The notes under the pieces: model-generated
Database searches by the model: none
What the model saw: only the letters and a program-made list of their open reading frames with translations
Told to the model about the DNA's origin: nothing
Part shown: positions 9,446 to 17,097 of the stretch, piece by piece
Layout of the letters: every line of letters begins with the position of its first letter
Position numbering within the stretch: position 1 is the first letter of the stretch
Position numbers and translations under genes: made by a program
Origin: Arenibacter catalasegens
GTDB taxonomy: Bacteria > Bacteroidota > Bacteroidia > Flavobacteriales > Flavobacteriaceae
Direction of reading: 5' to 3'
Length of the DNA: 64,000 nucleotides
Assembly: GCF_002909235.1 (NCBI RefSeq)
Contig: NZ_PHQQ01000001.1
Span: forward strand, 62,001-126,000

Positions 9446-10333
9446 TTACTCTTTGGTGTAGTACAGCGTTTTTATAATTCCATCGGACAACCCTATTTTG
9501 GGTACATGAATTTTTTTTGCTCCGATCCACTTGGCAGAAGAAACAAAAATTTTCGTTGCAGGAATTATTACATCGGCCCTGTCGGGGTTAAGTCCCAATT
9601 CTGACACCCTTTCCTCAAAAGTTAGGCTGGCCAGAAAATGATATTGTGCCCTCAGCCAAATATAAGAAAGGGACTCCCCTATCTTTCTACCCGACATTTT
9701 ATGTAATTTATTAATGTTGCCCCCAGAACCAATAATGGATAAATTGGGCAGCCCTTTAACATGTTTCTTCAACCAAAGCTCCAGTTCATCCCACATTTCG
9801 TCATTTACCATTCCATTTAGGAGTCTAACGGTTCCAATTTTGAAGGACTTGGAAATTTTTATTTTCCCTTCAGAAAAGACGGTGAACTCGGTGCTACCTC
9901 CTCCTACATCAATATAGAGATAAGTCTCGTCTTTTCTTATCAAATTCTTAAGATCTGTAGAGGCGATAATTGAAGCCTCCTTTTCCCCATCGATAAGTTG
10001 AATACTTACCCCTGAAGCCTCCAAAATAGTATCAATAACAAGCTGACCATTATCCGCCTCTCTCATAGCCGAGGTAGCACATGCCATATATTTTTCTACT
10101 CCTTGCACTTCCATTAAAAGCTGGAATGCCTTCATGGCACTTAACAAGCGTTCTTGATTGCGTTTAGAAATAGCACCATTTTTAAAGACATCCTCCCCTA
10201 ATCTGATAGGCAACCTAACCAAGGCACTTTTTCTAAATAAGGTATCTTTCCCCTCTTCTTCAATTACGTTATGGGTAAGTAAACGAACAGCGTTGGAACC
10301 GATATCTATTGCAGCATATTTCCGTACTTTCAA
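9446..10333 (-). CDS. ppx: Ppx/GppA family exopolyphosphatase
   Basis: A 295-residue ASKHA-fold phosphatase that probably removes phosphate from polyphosphate or pppGpp. Phosphate-binding loops are visible: AAIDIGSNAVRLL at the N-terminus, IDVGGGSTEF near 140 and IGSGGNINKL near 200. It is the short form without the C-terminal HD-like domain of E. coli Ppx. The start is a TTG at 10333: the frame is closed upstream by a stop and the next Met would delete the first phosphate loop. The start lies 13 bases after the ppk1 stop, in an operon sixA-ppk1-ppx that combines synthesis and breakdown of polyphosphate. Confidence 0.88.
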   Translation of the reverse strand: MKVRKYAAIDIGSNAVRLLTHNVIEEEGKDTLFRKSALVRLPIRLGEDVFKNGAISKRNQERLLSAMKAFQLLMEVQGVEKYMACATSAMREADNGQLVIDTILEASGVSIQLIDGEKEASIIASTDLKNLIRKDETYLYIDVGGGSTEFTVFSEGKIKISKSFKIGTVRLLNGMVNDEMWDELELWLKKHVKGLPNLSIIGSGGNINKLHKMSGRKIGESLSYIWLRAQYHFLASLTFEERVSELGLNPDRADVIIPATKIFVSSAKWIGAKKIHVPKIGLSDGIIKTLYYTKE

Positions 10334-10346
10334 ATTAGATTTTTAT

Positions 10347-12425
10347 TTAAGAGTTCAATTTATTCAGGTAATAATCATAGGTTGCGAATTGCGATCGCAC
10401 TTTTGGGTTATCGTTTATTCTATAGGCATTGTCATGCTTTTCAGAAAACACTCTAGCTTTTACGTTATCCCTCCAAGAGATATCAAAAGTATCCAGGAGT
10501 TCCTGTTTAATTTCTTCATCATAAATTGGAACTCCAACCTCTACCCGATAATCCAAATTCCTCGTCATCCAATCCGCAGAAGATATATATACTTTGGAAT
10601 TACCATTATTTCCAAAAACAAAAATTCTTGGGTGCTCCAAAAACTTATCCACTATACTAATGGCCTCTATATTTTCACTCATTCCTTTAACACCAGGCAC
10701 TAAACAACAAATACCTCTGATAATAAGTTGAATTTTCACTCCTGCCCTACTAGCTTCATACAGTTTGTCCACCATTTTATAGGAAGTAAAGCTGTTCATT
10801 TTTATTTTAATATACGCCTCTTTCCCGGCCTTGGCATTGTGAATTTCCTTATCGATCAATTTCTTGAACACATTTTTAGTGTAATGTGGAGAAACAATGA
10901 GATGTTTATATTTGTTAATCTTATAGGTTGTTTCAAAGAAATCGAAAACCTTGTTCAATTCCTTTAATATCCCGTCGTGGGCCGTGAATAGGGTATAATC
11001 TGTATAGATACGCGCTGTGGATTCATTAAAATTCCCGGTACTAACAAACCCATAACGTTTAGTCTGTGAGCCTTCTTCCCGCTCCACCAAACATATTTTA
11101 CTATGCACTTTTAGACCACGCACGCCAAAAATTAGCTTAACCCCTTCTGCCTGTAACTGTTCCGCATATTCTATATTGGCCTGTTCATCAAACCTAGCCT
11201 GTAACTCTATCTGTACCGTTACATGTTTTCCATTTTTCACGGCATTGATCAAGGATGCTGCTACTTGAGAATTATCTGCTAGTCTGTAAACTGTAATCTT
11301 GATATTTCTAACCTTGGGGTCCAATGCGGCCTCCCTTAAAAATTTAATGATATAGGAAAAGGTTTGGTATGGAGTGTATTGCAAGATGTCCTTTTCTGAA
11401 ATCTTTTCAAAAAGACTGCCTTCCATCGAAATTCCCTTTACCTGCAGGGGAGTAATTTTCTCATACATTAAATCGTTACGCCCCAAACTTGGAAAGCCCA
11501 TATAGTCACGTCTATTGTGGTATCTTCCACCAGGAATTACACTATCCGTGTCTTCAATGTCCATTTTTTCTTTTAAAAAATCTAGCGTATCCTTTCCTAT
11601 GCTTTTGTCGTAAACAAATCGGACCGGATCACTAATTTTGCGATGTTCTACACTCGAGGATATTTTCTCTATAAAACTTTTACTTAGATCGTTATCAATG
11701 TCCAACTCGGCATCACGTGTAATTTTGATCATATGTGCCGATATGGACTCGTAATCGAACATATTAAAAATACTCCCCAAGCAATATCGGATAAGATCAT
11801 CCAAGATCATTATATAATTTTTATCTCCCTCTTTCGGAAGCACCACAAAACGATCTATACCTTTAGGGATTTCGATAAGCGCATAGCGCTTCTCCTTGGT
11901 GGTCGATTTATTTTCCGGTTGTTGCTTTAAAATTAATTTTACCGCCAGATAGGCCGCTGTATCCTTTAACAATGGAAAGCTTGCTAAATCGTTCAAAATG
12001 ATGGTCATTAACACCGGACTTACCTTTTCGATGAAATAATTCTTAATAAACAAACATTGGGTCTCGGTTATTTTTGATTCATTAATCAAAAAAATATTCT
12101 GGGTTTCCAATTCCTTTTCAATATCACTGAGTATTTTTAAGCTATTGGTTTGCTGTTCAATAACAATCTCGGTAATTTCTTCTAACAGATCCTTGGCACT
12201 TTCTCCGCCCAAAACACTTTTTCCAGACCTACCCGCTTCTACTATTCTTTTGACAGTAGCATACCTAACCTTAAAAAATTCATCCAAATTATTGGAAAAT
12301 ATTCCTAAAAATCGAAGTCGCTCTATTAAAGGAACATTCTTATCAGCACTTTCTTGTAAGACCCTTTCATTAAAACTTAACCAACTAATTTCTCTGTTTA
12401 TATACTGATTTTTACTCTTAATCAT
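10347..12425 (-). CDS. ppk1: Polyphosphate kinase 1
   Basis: A 692-residue enzyme that reversibly transfers the ATP gamma-phosphate to polyphosphate. N, H and two PLD-like C domains are all present: the start INREISWLSFNERVLQEA-type motif (here LQESADK), the conserved VQIELQARFDEQANI, the catalytic-His region GLKVHSKICLV, and TGNFNESTARIYTDY. Length is normal for the family. The start overlaps the stop of the histidine phosphatase gene by four bases, so the two are translationally coupled. The ppx homologue follows closely. Confidence 0.96.
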   Translation of the reverse strand: MIKSKNQYINREISWLSFNERVLQESADKNVPLIERLRFLGIFSNNLDEFFKVRYATVKRIVEAGRSGKSVLGGESAKDLLEEITEIVIEQQTNSLKILSDIEKELETQNIFLINESKITETQCLFIKNYFIEKVSPVLMTIILNDLASFPLLKDTAAYLAVKLILKQQPENKSTTKEKRYALIEIPKGIDRFVVLPKEGDKNYIMILDDLIRYCLGSIFNMFDYESISAHMIKITRDAELDIDNDLSKSFIEKISSSVEHRKISDPVRFVYDKSIGKDTLDFLKEKMDIEDTDSVIPGGRYHNRRDYMGFPSLGRNDLMYEKITPLQVKGISMEGSLFEKISEKDILQYTPYQTFSYIIKFLREAALDPKVRNIKITVYRLADNSQVAASLINAVKNGKHVTVQIELQARFDEQANIEYAEQLQAEGVKLIFGVRGLKVHSKICLVEREEGSQTKRYGFVSTGNFNESTARIYTDYTLFTAHDGILKELNKVFDFFETTYKINKYKHLIVSPHYTKNVFKKLIDKEIHNAKAGKEAYIKIKMNSFTSYKMVDKLYEASRAGVKIQLIIRGICCLVPGVKGMSENIEAISIVDKFLEHPRIFVFGNNGNSKVYISSADWMTRNLDYRVEVGVPIYDEEIKQELLDTFDISWRDNVKARVFSEKHDNAYRINDNPKVRSQFATYDYYLNKLNS

Positions 12426-12910
12426 TCTTTTAATTGTTTAGGGAATAAGGTCCGCGCTGTAATACCTTTCGCCACGGCACTCCAATCATTAATGTCAAAT
12501 TTTAACTGTACCAATCCACTAGTAGGAACGTTGTCAATATACATGTTTCCTAAAGAATTGGCAATATGTGTAAAGGCTTCATTGTGCCCAAAAATAATTA
12601 CTGTATTCTTATCATTGTTTAACCTCTTGATGAACTGATAAACATCCTCCCCTGAAAAATCATATAGTTCATTGGACAATTCAAAATTGGCAAACGAAAA
12701 GTTCAAAGTTCTTAGGAAAATCATAGCCGTATGCATTGCCCTATTGGCGGGACTGGAATAGGCGGCATCAATATGCATCAAATCTGTCTGAAATGCATTT
12801 GCCACTTTATTCACATCTTTGATACCTCTTTCCATTAAGGGCCTGTCCCTATCCGAAACATTATATTCCCAAGACGATTTACCGTGCCTTACCAATATTA
12901 CTGTTTTCAT
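12422..12910 (-). CDS. SixA-like histidine phosphatase
   Basis: A 162-residue phosphohistidine phosphatase of the SixA branch. It begins with the RHG motif (LVRHGKSSWE) that holds the nucleophilic His and has the second catalytic His in FGHNEAFTH. In other bacteria SixA dephosphorylates His phosphotransfer proteins; the target here is unknown. It is the first gene of the polyphosphate operon, overlapping ppk1 by four bases. Its start context (AAGATTTAAACGTATGAAAA) is identical over 20 bases to that of mnmA 43 kb away. Confidence 0.86.
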   Translation of the reverse strand: MKTVILVRHGKSSWEYNVSDRDRPLMERGIKDVNKVANAFQTDLMHIDAAYSSPANRAMHTAMIFLRTLNFSFANFELSNELYDFSGEDVYQFIKRLNNDKNTVIIFGHNEAFTHIANSLGNMYIDNVPTSGLVQLKFDINDWSAVAKGITARTLFPKQLKE

Positions 12911-13069
12911 ACGTTTAAATCTTTTTAATTTATTGAAAAGAAAATCAAATTGAGATTATAGGTAACCTCTACGCGCTCACATTAAAAATTTATTAATGCT
13001 GGTATCATTTATTTACATTTATTTGTCAGCACTTTTCCGCTGCTATACCAATCCAATGTATTGAAGGCA

Positions 13070-13717
13070 TTAGGGTGCCAACCTTTCCAATTTCCAATCG
13101 AAATTATCCTGTAAGCTATACCGTATTCTATCATGTAACCTATTGGGCCTTCCCTGCCAGAACTCCATAGATATAGGCTTCACTATAAATCCACCCCAAT
13201 ACTTTGGCCGTTCTATCTCCTTATTTTCATATTCCTTCTCCAAATCCTTTAATTTATTCTCCAAAAACTCTCGACTTGGTATTACCTGACTCTGATTAGA
13301 TACTATGGCACCCAGTTTACTGCCGTCCGGCCTAGATTCAAAGTAGCCATCGGATAAATTTTCAGCAATTTTTTCGGCCTTTCCCTTTATAATGATCTGT
13401 CTTTCCATATTGGGCCAAAAAAATGAAATACAAATATTAGGATTATCTGCTATGGCCCTCCCTTTTTCACTTTCATAATTGGTATAAAAGATAAAACCTT
13501 CATAAGTGTACTTTTTTAATAGGACTACCCTACTCTTTGGAAATCCGTCCAAACCTATAGTGGAAACCGTCATAGCATTGGGTTCATCTACCCCTTCCGA
13601 TGCCTCTACCTCATAAAACCATTTCTGAAATAATTCCATAGGGTTATCTGAAATAACTTCTTCGGTAAGAGCGCTTTTTTCATAGGATTTTCTATAATTT
13701 CCTAGGTCTTTTTGCAT
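13070..13717 (-). CDS. pdxH: Pyridoxamine 5'-phosphate oxidase
   Basis: A 215-residue FMN enzyme that oxidises PNP or PMP to pyridoxal 5'-phosphate. Typical PdxH motifs are present: EPNAMTVSTIGLDGFPKSRVVLLK (split here across the FMN site), YTNYESEKGR, the SNQSQVIPSRE segment and the C-terminal FWQGRPNRLHDR that binds substrate. Length is standard. It appears to be a single gene with gaps of 160-250 bp on both sides. Confidence 0.96.
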   Translation of the reverse strand: MQKDLGNYRKSYEKSALTEEVISDNPMELFQKWFYEVEASEGVDEPNAMTVSTIGLDGFPKSRVVLLKKYTYEGFIFYTNYESEKGRAIADNPNICISFFWPNMERQIIIKGKAEKIAENLSDGYFESRPDGSKLGAIVSNQSQVIPSREFLENKLKDLEKEYENKEIERPKYWGGFIVKPISMEFWQGRPNRLHDRIRYSLQDNFDWKLERLAP

Positions 13718-13966
13718 GGGTAAACTTGGATATTTAAATCGTAATTAGTTACTACACAAAATTGCACAAAACAAACTGAAACACGAAAAGTAAGCCGAGT
13801 TTTTTTAGGGTCATTCACTCTAGGAATGGCAAATAAAACATTGCTTATTCAAAGACCTATAATTAGTCGCCCAAAACTGACAAGTGAACAACAATGAAGT
13901 TAAGGCCTTTCTTGCAAAACGCACTACCCATCCAATCATGATTATTACTGTTAGCCCTATTTATAC

Positions 13967-14872
13967 TTATAGATCAAACTCCTTGCCGTCGTCGGCAAGT
14001 TCCACATTCGCAAATATGGTTTTGGCTTCTTCCTTAAAAAGGTCCAATGATTTATATCTAGTAGAAAAATGACCTAATATCAACAGCCCCACATTAGCTT
14101 CCTTTGCTATGGTAGCCGCCTCCTTGGCGGTGGCATGTTTTGTTTTCGGAGCTAATTTTCTTTCGGTCTCCAGAAAGGTGGCTTCATGATACAACACATC
14201 CACATTCCTGATCCAAGGAACAATTTTCTCTGAGAAAGCGGTATCGCTACAAAAAGCATAACTCTTGGGAGCAGGTGGGTCAAAAGTTAATAAGGCATTG
14301 GATATTATCTTATTGCTCTCCAAAATAATATCCTTTCCGTTCTTGATATTCTGAAAATAGCACTTATCTATTTTGTATTTGGCAACAGCCCTAACATTCA
14401 ATTTACGTTCCGCCAACTTTTCTTTAAACAAGAACCCATTGGTGTATATCCTATGTTCCAAAGGAATTGTAGTAATGATAACTTTCCCATCTTCATAAAT
14501 CATTTCTGGTTCTGTAGATGATAACTCGTGGAAAATAAGTGGATAATTCGTCCATGAATCCCCCAATTTCAGAAATAAGGTAATAGCCTCCTTTATTCCT
14601 TTGGGTCCGTAAACATGTAATTCATTTTTTCTTCCCAACAATCTAAATGTTGAAATCAACCCAGGCAACCCAAAAAAATGATCTCCATGCAAATGGGATA
14701 TTAGAATATGATTGATTCGTGAAAATTTAATCTTACTCTTTCGCAATTGCACCTGTGTCCCTTCACCACAATCTATTAAAAACAAATGGTTCTTTATTTC
14801 CAGTACTTGGGATGTGGGATTGTTCAAAGATCTTGGCGTTGCGGCATAACAACCCAATATAGTTAGTTTCAT
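13967..14872 (-). CDS. rnz: Ribonuclease Z
   Basis: A 301-residue metallo-beta-lactamase-fold endonuclease that trims tRNA 3' ends. The zinc-binding motif SHLHGDHFFGLPG is near residue 61; later ligands lie in AFCSDTAFS, the HEATF segment (YHEATFLE) and the C-terminal LGHFSTRY. Length agrees with the short RNase Z form. It is the last gene of pyrR-pyrB-STAS-like-rnz, but a 132-bp spacer with a gene remnant precedes it, so it may have its own promoter. Confidence 0.95.
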   Translation of the reverse strand: MKLTILGCYAATPRSLNNPTSQVLEIKNHLFLIDCGEGTQVQLRKSKIKFSRINHILISHLHGDHFFGLPGLISTFRLLGRKNELHVYGPKGIKEAITLFLKLGDSWTNYPLIFHELSSTEPEMIYEDGKVIITTIPLEHRIYTNGFLFKEKLAERKLNVRAVAKYKIDKCYFQNIKNGKDIILESNKIISNALLTFDPPAPKSYAFCSDTAFSEKIVPWIRNVDVLYHEATFLETERKLAPKTKHATAKEAATIAKEANVGLLILGHFSTRYKSLDLFKEEAKTIFANVELADDGKEFDL

Positions 14873-14886
14873 AAAAATAAAATATT

Positions 14887-14912
14887 GAAAACGGAAAACG
14901 GAAAACGGAAAA
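14887..14912. repeat. Tandem repeat of a 7-mer
   Basis: About 3.7 copies of GAAAACG lie 15 bases upstream of rnz and directly next to the four-helix-bundle remnant. Confidence 0.85.
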
Positions 14913-14919
14913 TCATACC

Positions 14920-15000
14920 CTAGCCATTTAGTTTAGAGGATTTTACAATTGACGCCAACAATTTTATAATCTGAGTTAATTCTTCCTTATTCAATTTTAA
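14920..15000 (-). pseudogene. C-terminal remnant of a four-helix-bundle (23S rRNA IVS-type) gene
   Basis: The minus strand encodes about 25 residues (KEELTQIIKLLASIVKSSK, then LNG and stop) in frame with no start of its own. This resembles the C-terminal tail of four-helix-bundle proteins encoded in 23S rRNA intervening sequences and widely scattered in Bacteroidetes. The rest of that gene is missing; upstream the frame runs into the end of the STAS-like gene. The short length makes this a tentative call. Confidence 0.45.
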
Positions 15001-15004
15001 ATCC

Positions 15005-15337
15005 CTAAAGATCCAAATCCCTTTCGATCTCTTCCATCTCTATAATATCTTTCGCCTCTTGAATTGTGGGCACAACACAAATAGTATCAGGGACCTCATC
15101 ATAGGATACTTTTTCGGTAACCAAAACGAAGGATTTTTTGATTTTTCGATGTGCATCCGAAAGCTCCAAAAATTCCAAAACATCATTGGAAGTAAGTTTT
15201 GCAAAGGAAAAGAGATTAATAATAATATGATCGTTCTTAATTTTAGGATAGATGTCCCCTAAATTGGAAAGAAACTTGTTTAAAGAAATATTCTCCTGGA
15301 GAACTGTAGTCACATTTCCTTCTTTATCCAAAATCAT
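15005..15337 (-). CDS. STAS-like protein encoded between pyrB and rnz
   Basis: A 110-residue protein with an alternating beta-alpha pattern that fits a STAS-like fold (NDHIIINLFSFAKLTSNDVLEFL; KKSFVLVTEKVSYDEVP), ending in a very acidic tail. Homologues in flavobacteria sit next to rnz and are sometimes named ribonuclease Z by proximity, although no metal-binding motif is present. Function is unknown. The start lies 7 bases after the pyrB stop, so it belongs to the pyr operon. Confidence 0.75.
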   Translation of the reverse strand: MILDKEGNVTTVLQENISLNKFLSNLGDIYPKIKNDHIIINLFSFAKLTSNDVLEFLELSDAHRKIKKSFVLVTEKVSYDEVPDTICVVPTIQEAKDIIEMEEIERDLDL

Positions 15338-15344
15338 AAGCCTT

Positions 15345-16271
15345 TTATTTAATTTTTGATGCCAATAAATAGATTACAGCCATACGTATGGCCACCCCAT
15401 TTTCCACCTGATTTAATATAATGGATTGTTTTGAATCCGCTACATCACTGGTTATCTCCACACCTCGATTAATGGGCCCCGGGTGCATAATCACTATTTC
15501 TTTATCCAAACTATTCAATAATGCCTTGTTAACCCCAAACTGTTGGGTATACTCCCTTGTGGTAGGAAAATAACTAATATCCAATCGCTCATTCTGAATG
15601 CGCAGCATATTAGCAACATCGCACCAGTTTAAAGCCTTACGCAAATTGGTTTCAACAGAAACACCCAAAGATTCTATGTGTTTGGGCAGTAAAGTTTTAG
15701 GCCCACAAACCTTTACATTTGCTCCCTGCAATCGAAGTGCGAAAATATTGGACAGGGCCACTCGAGAATGAAGGATATCGCCCACAATGACTACATTTTT
15801 TCCAGCTACGTCACCTAATTTTTCCCTTATGGAATATGAATCCAATAAGGCCTGTGTCGGATGCTCATGAGCACCATCACCTGCATTGACTATAGAAGCT
15901 TTAACATTCTTGGAAAGGAAAATACCAGCTCCTGGATTAGGATGGCGCATCACCACCATATCTACCTTCATAGATAGAATATTATTTACCGTATCTATCA
16001 AGGTTTCCCCCTTCTTCACGGATGACTGTGCAGCAGAAAAATTGATAACGTCTGCAGACAACCTTTTTTCAGCCAATTCAAAGGAAAGCCGGGTACGGGT
16101 ACTATTTTCAAAAAATACATTCGCTATGGTGATATCACGAAGTGAAGGCACTTTTTTAATTGATCGGTTGATTACCTCTTTAAAATGATCTGCAGTTTCA
16201 AAAATGAGCTGAATATCCGATTCTTTCAGATACTTTATCCCTAACAAGTGTTTTACACTTAATTCGCCCAT
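15345..16271 (-). CDS. pyrB: Aspartate carbamoyltransferase catalytic subunit
   Basis: A 308-residue enzyme that joins carbamoyl phosphate and aspartate, the first committed step of pyrimidine synthesis. The carbamoyl-phosphate site ENSTRTRLSFELA is near residue 55, the HPTQALLDSY motif near 137, and HPGPINRGVEI near the C-terminus. No pyrI regulatory subunit is visible in the window. It starts 2 bases after the pyrR stop, showing co-transcription with the regulator. Confidence 0.96.
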   Translation of the reverse strand: MGELSVKHLLGIKYLKESDIQLIFETADHFKEVINRSIKKVPSLRDITIANVFFENSTRTRLSFELAEKRLSADVINFSAAQSSVKKGETLIDTVNNILSMKVDMVVMRHPNPGAGIFLSKNVKASIVNAGDGAHEHPTQALLDSYSIREKLGDVAGKNVVIVGDILHSRVALSNIFALRLQGANVKVCGPKTLLPKHIESLGVSVETNLRKALNWCDVANMLRIQNERLDISYFPTTREYTQQFGVNKALLNSLDKEIVIMHPGPINRGVEITSDVADSKQSIILNQVENGVAIRMAVIYLLASKIK

Positions 16272-16273
16272 GC

Positions 16274-16813
16274 CTATGTCTTTACTAAATATATTACATC
16301 CTCGCCGTCATTTTCCTCCCACATTACCTTCACTTTTTCTCCATTTATAGCATCAACTTGCCGTCCTCTATAATTGGGCTGTATGGGCAAGTGTCTACTA
16401 AAACGACGGTCGATTAAAGCTAGCAACTCAATCTCTAAAGGTCTTCCAAAAGATTGTATAGCCGTTAATGCCGCCCTTATACTTCTTCCCGTATACAGTA
16501 CGTCATCTACAAATACCACTTTTCTATCCTCCACAAGAAAGTCGATTTTAGTCTTATTGGCTTCCAAGGTCTTTTCCCCTCTTCTAAAGTCATCACGATA
16601 AAATGTAATGTCCAAAAAACCTAAATCGATATTTTTAACTCCGTAATCTTCTTTAAGGATCTTGGCCAAGCGTGATGCCAAAAATATGCCTCTAGGCTGT
16701 ATACCTATTAGGACTGTGTTTTTAAAATCTAGATGATTTTCTAATAATTGACAAGCCAAGCGATGCAGGATAATATTTATTTCTTTGGAAGAAAGTAATA
16801 CTTTTTGACTCAT
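16274..16813 (-). CDS. pyrR: PyrR bifunctional pyrimidine regulator / uracil phosphoribosyltransferase
   Basis: A 179-residue PRTase-fold protein with the PRPP loop VVFVDDVLYTGRSIRAAL near residue 95. In Gram-positives PyrR binds pyr mRNA leaders and also makes UMP from uracil; in this lineage the regulatory part is not demonstrated. I chose the ATG at 16813 (MSQKVLLSS). A longer frame starting at 16891 adds 26 unusual residues, and a perfect promoter -7 element lies inside that extension at 16842-16849. pyrB follows after 2 bases. Confidence 0.93.
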   Translation of the reverse strand: MSQKVLLSSKEINIILHRLACQLLENHLDFKNTVLIGIQPRGIFLASRLAKILKEDYGVKNIDLGFLDITFYRDDFRRGEKTLEANKTKIDFLVEDRKVVFVDDVLYTGRSIRAALTAIQSFGRPLEIELLALIDRRFSRHLPIQPNYRGRQVDAINGEKVKVMWEENDGEDVIYLVKT

Positions 16814-16841
16814 AGATGATTTGGCCAATGCTTTTGAATTA

Positions 16842-16849
16842 CAAAAATA
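16842..16849 (-). promoter_or_regulatory. -7 promoter element of the pyrR operon
   Basis: TATTTTTG on the minus strand matches TAnnTTTG exactly, 28 bases before the chosen pyrR ATG. It argues against the longer start. No clear -33 TTG is found. Confidence 0.5.
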
Positions 16850-17049
16850 GGGATTTCTATTTAATATTGGCGTTTTAAAGACAAAAGACAACGTAATAAC
16901 CTAAGGACGAAATTTGCACTGTGCTACAATTCACTGAGGGCCTTTGAGTTGTATTTTATATTATTACCGAAAATCCTGATCTAAAATTAAATTATACCGG
17001 CAGTAAGGTAAAAGGCTAAATATATCATTATCGGATTTATTCCAAATAA

Positions 17050-17075
17050 AAAGCCCTGACAAATGCCAGGGCTTT
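17050..17075 (-). terminator. Intrinsic terminator of rpsA
   Basis: A 9-bp stem (AAAGCCCTG with CAGGGCTTT) is followed on the minus strand by a T-rich stretch, 22 bases after the rpsA stop. Confidence 0.88.
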
Positions 17076-17097
17076 CATAAATCAATAATCTAAAAGC

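Noticed and set aside
10158-10703. Open frame of 181 codons on the plus strand
   Set aside because: It runs antisense to the end of ppk1 and the start of ppx, both clear genes, and its composition has no protein-like pattern.
16814-16891. Longer start for pyrR
   Set aside because: The extension is not typical of PyrR and contains an exact -7 promoter element, so the ATG at 16813 is preferred.
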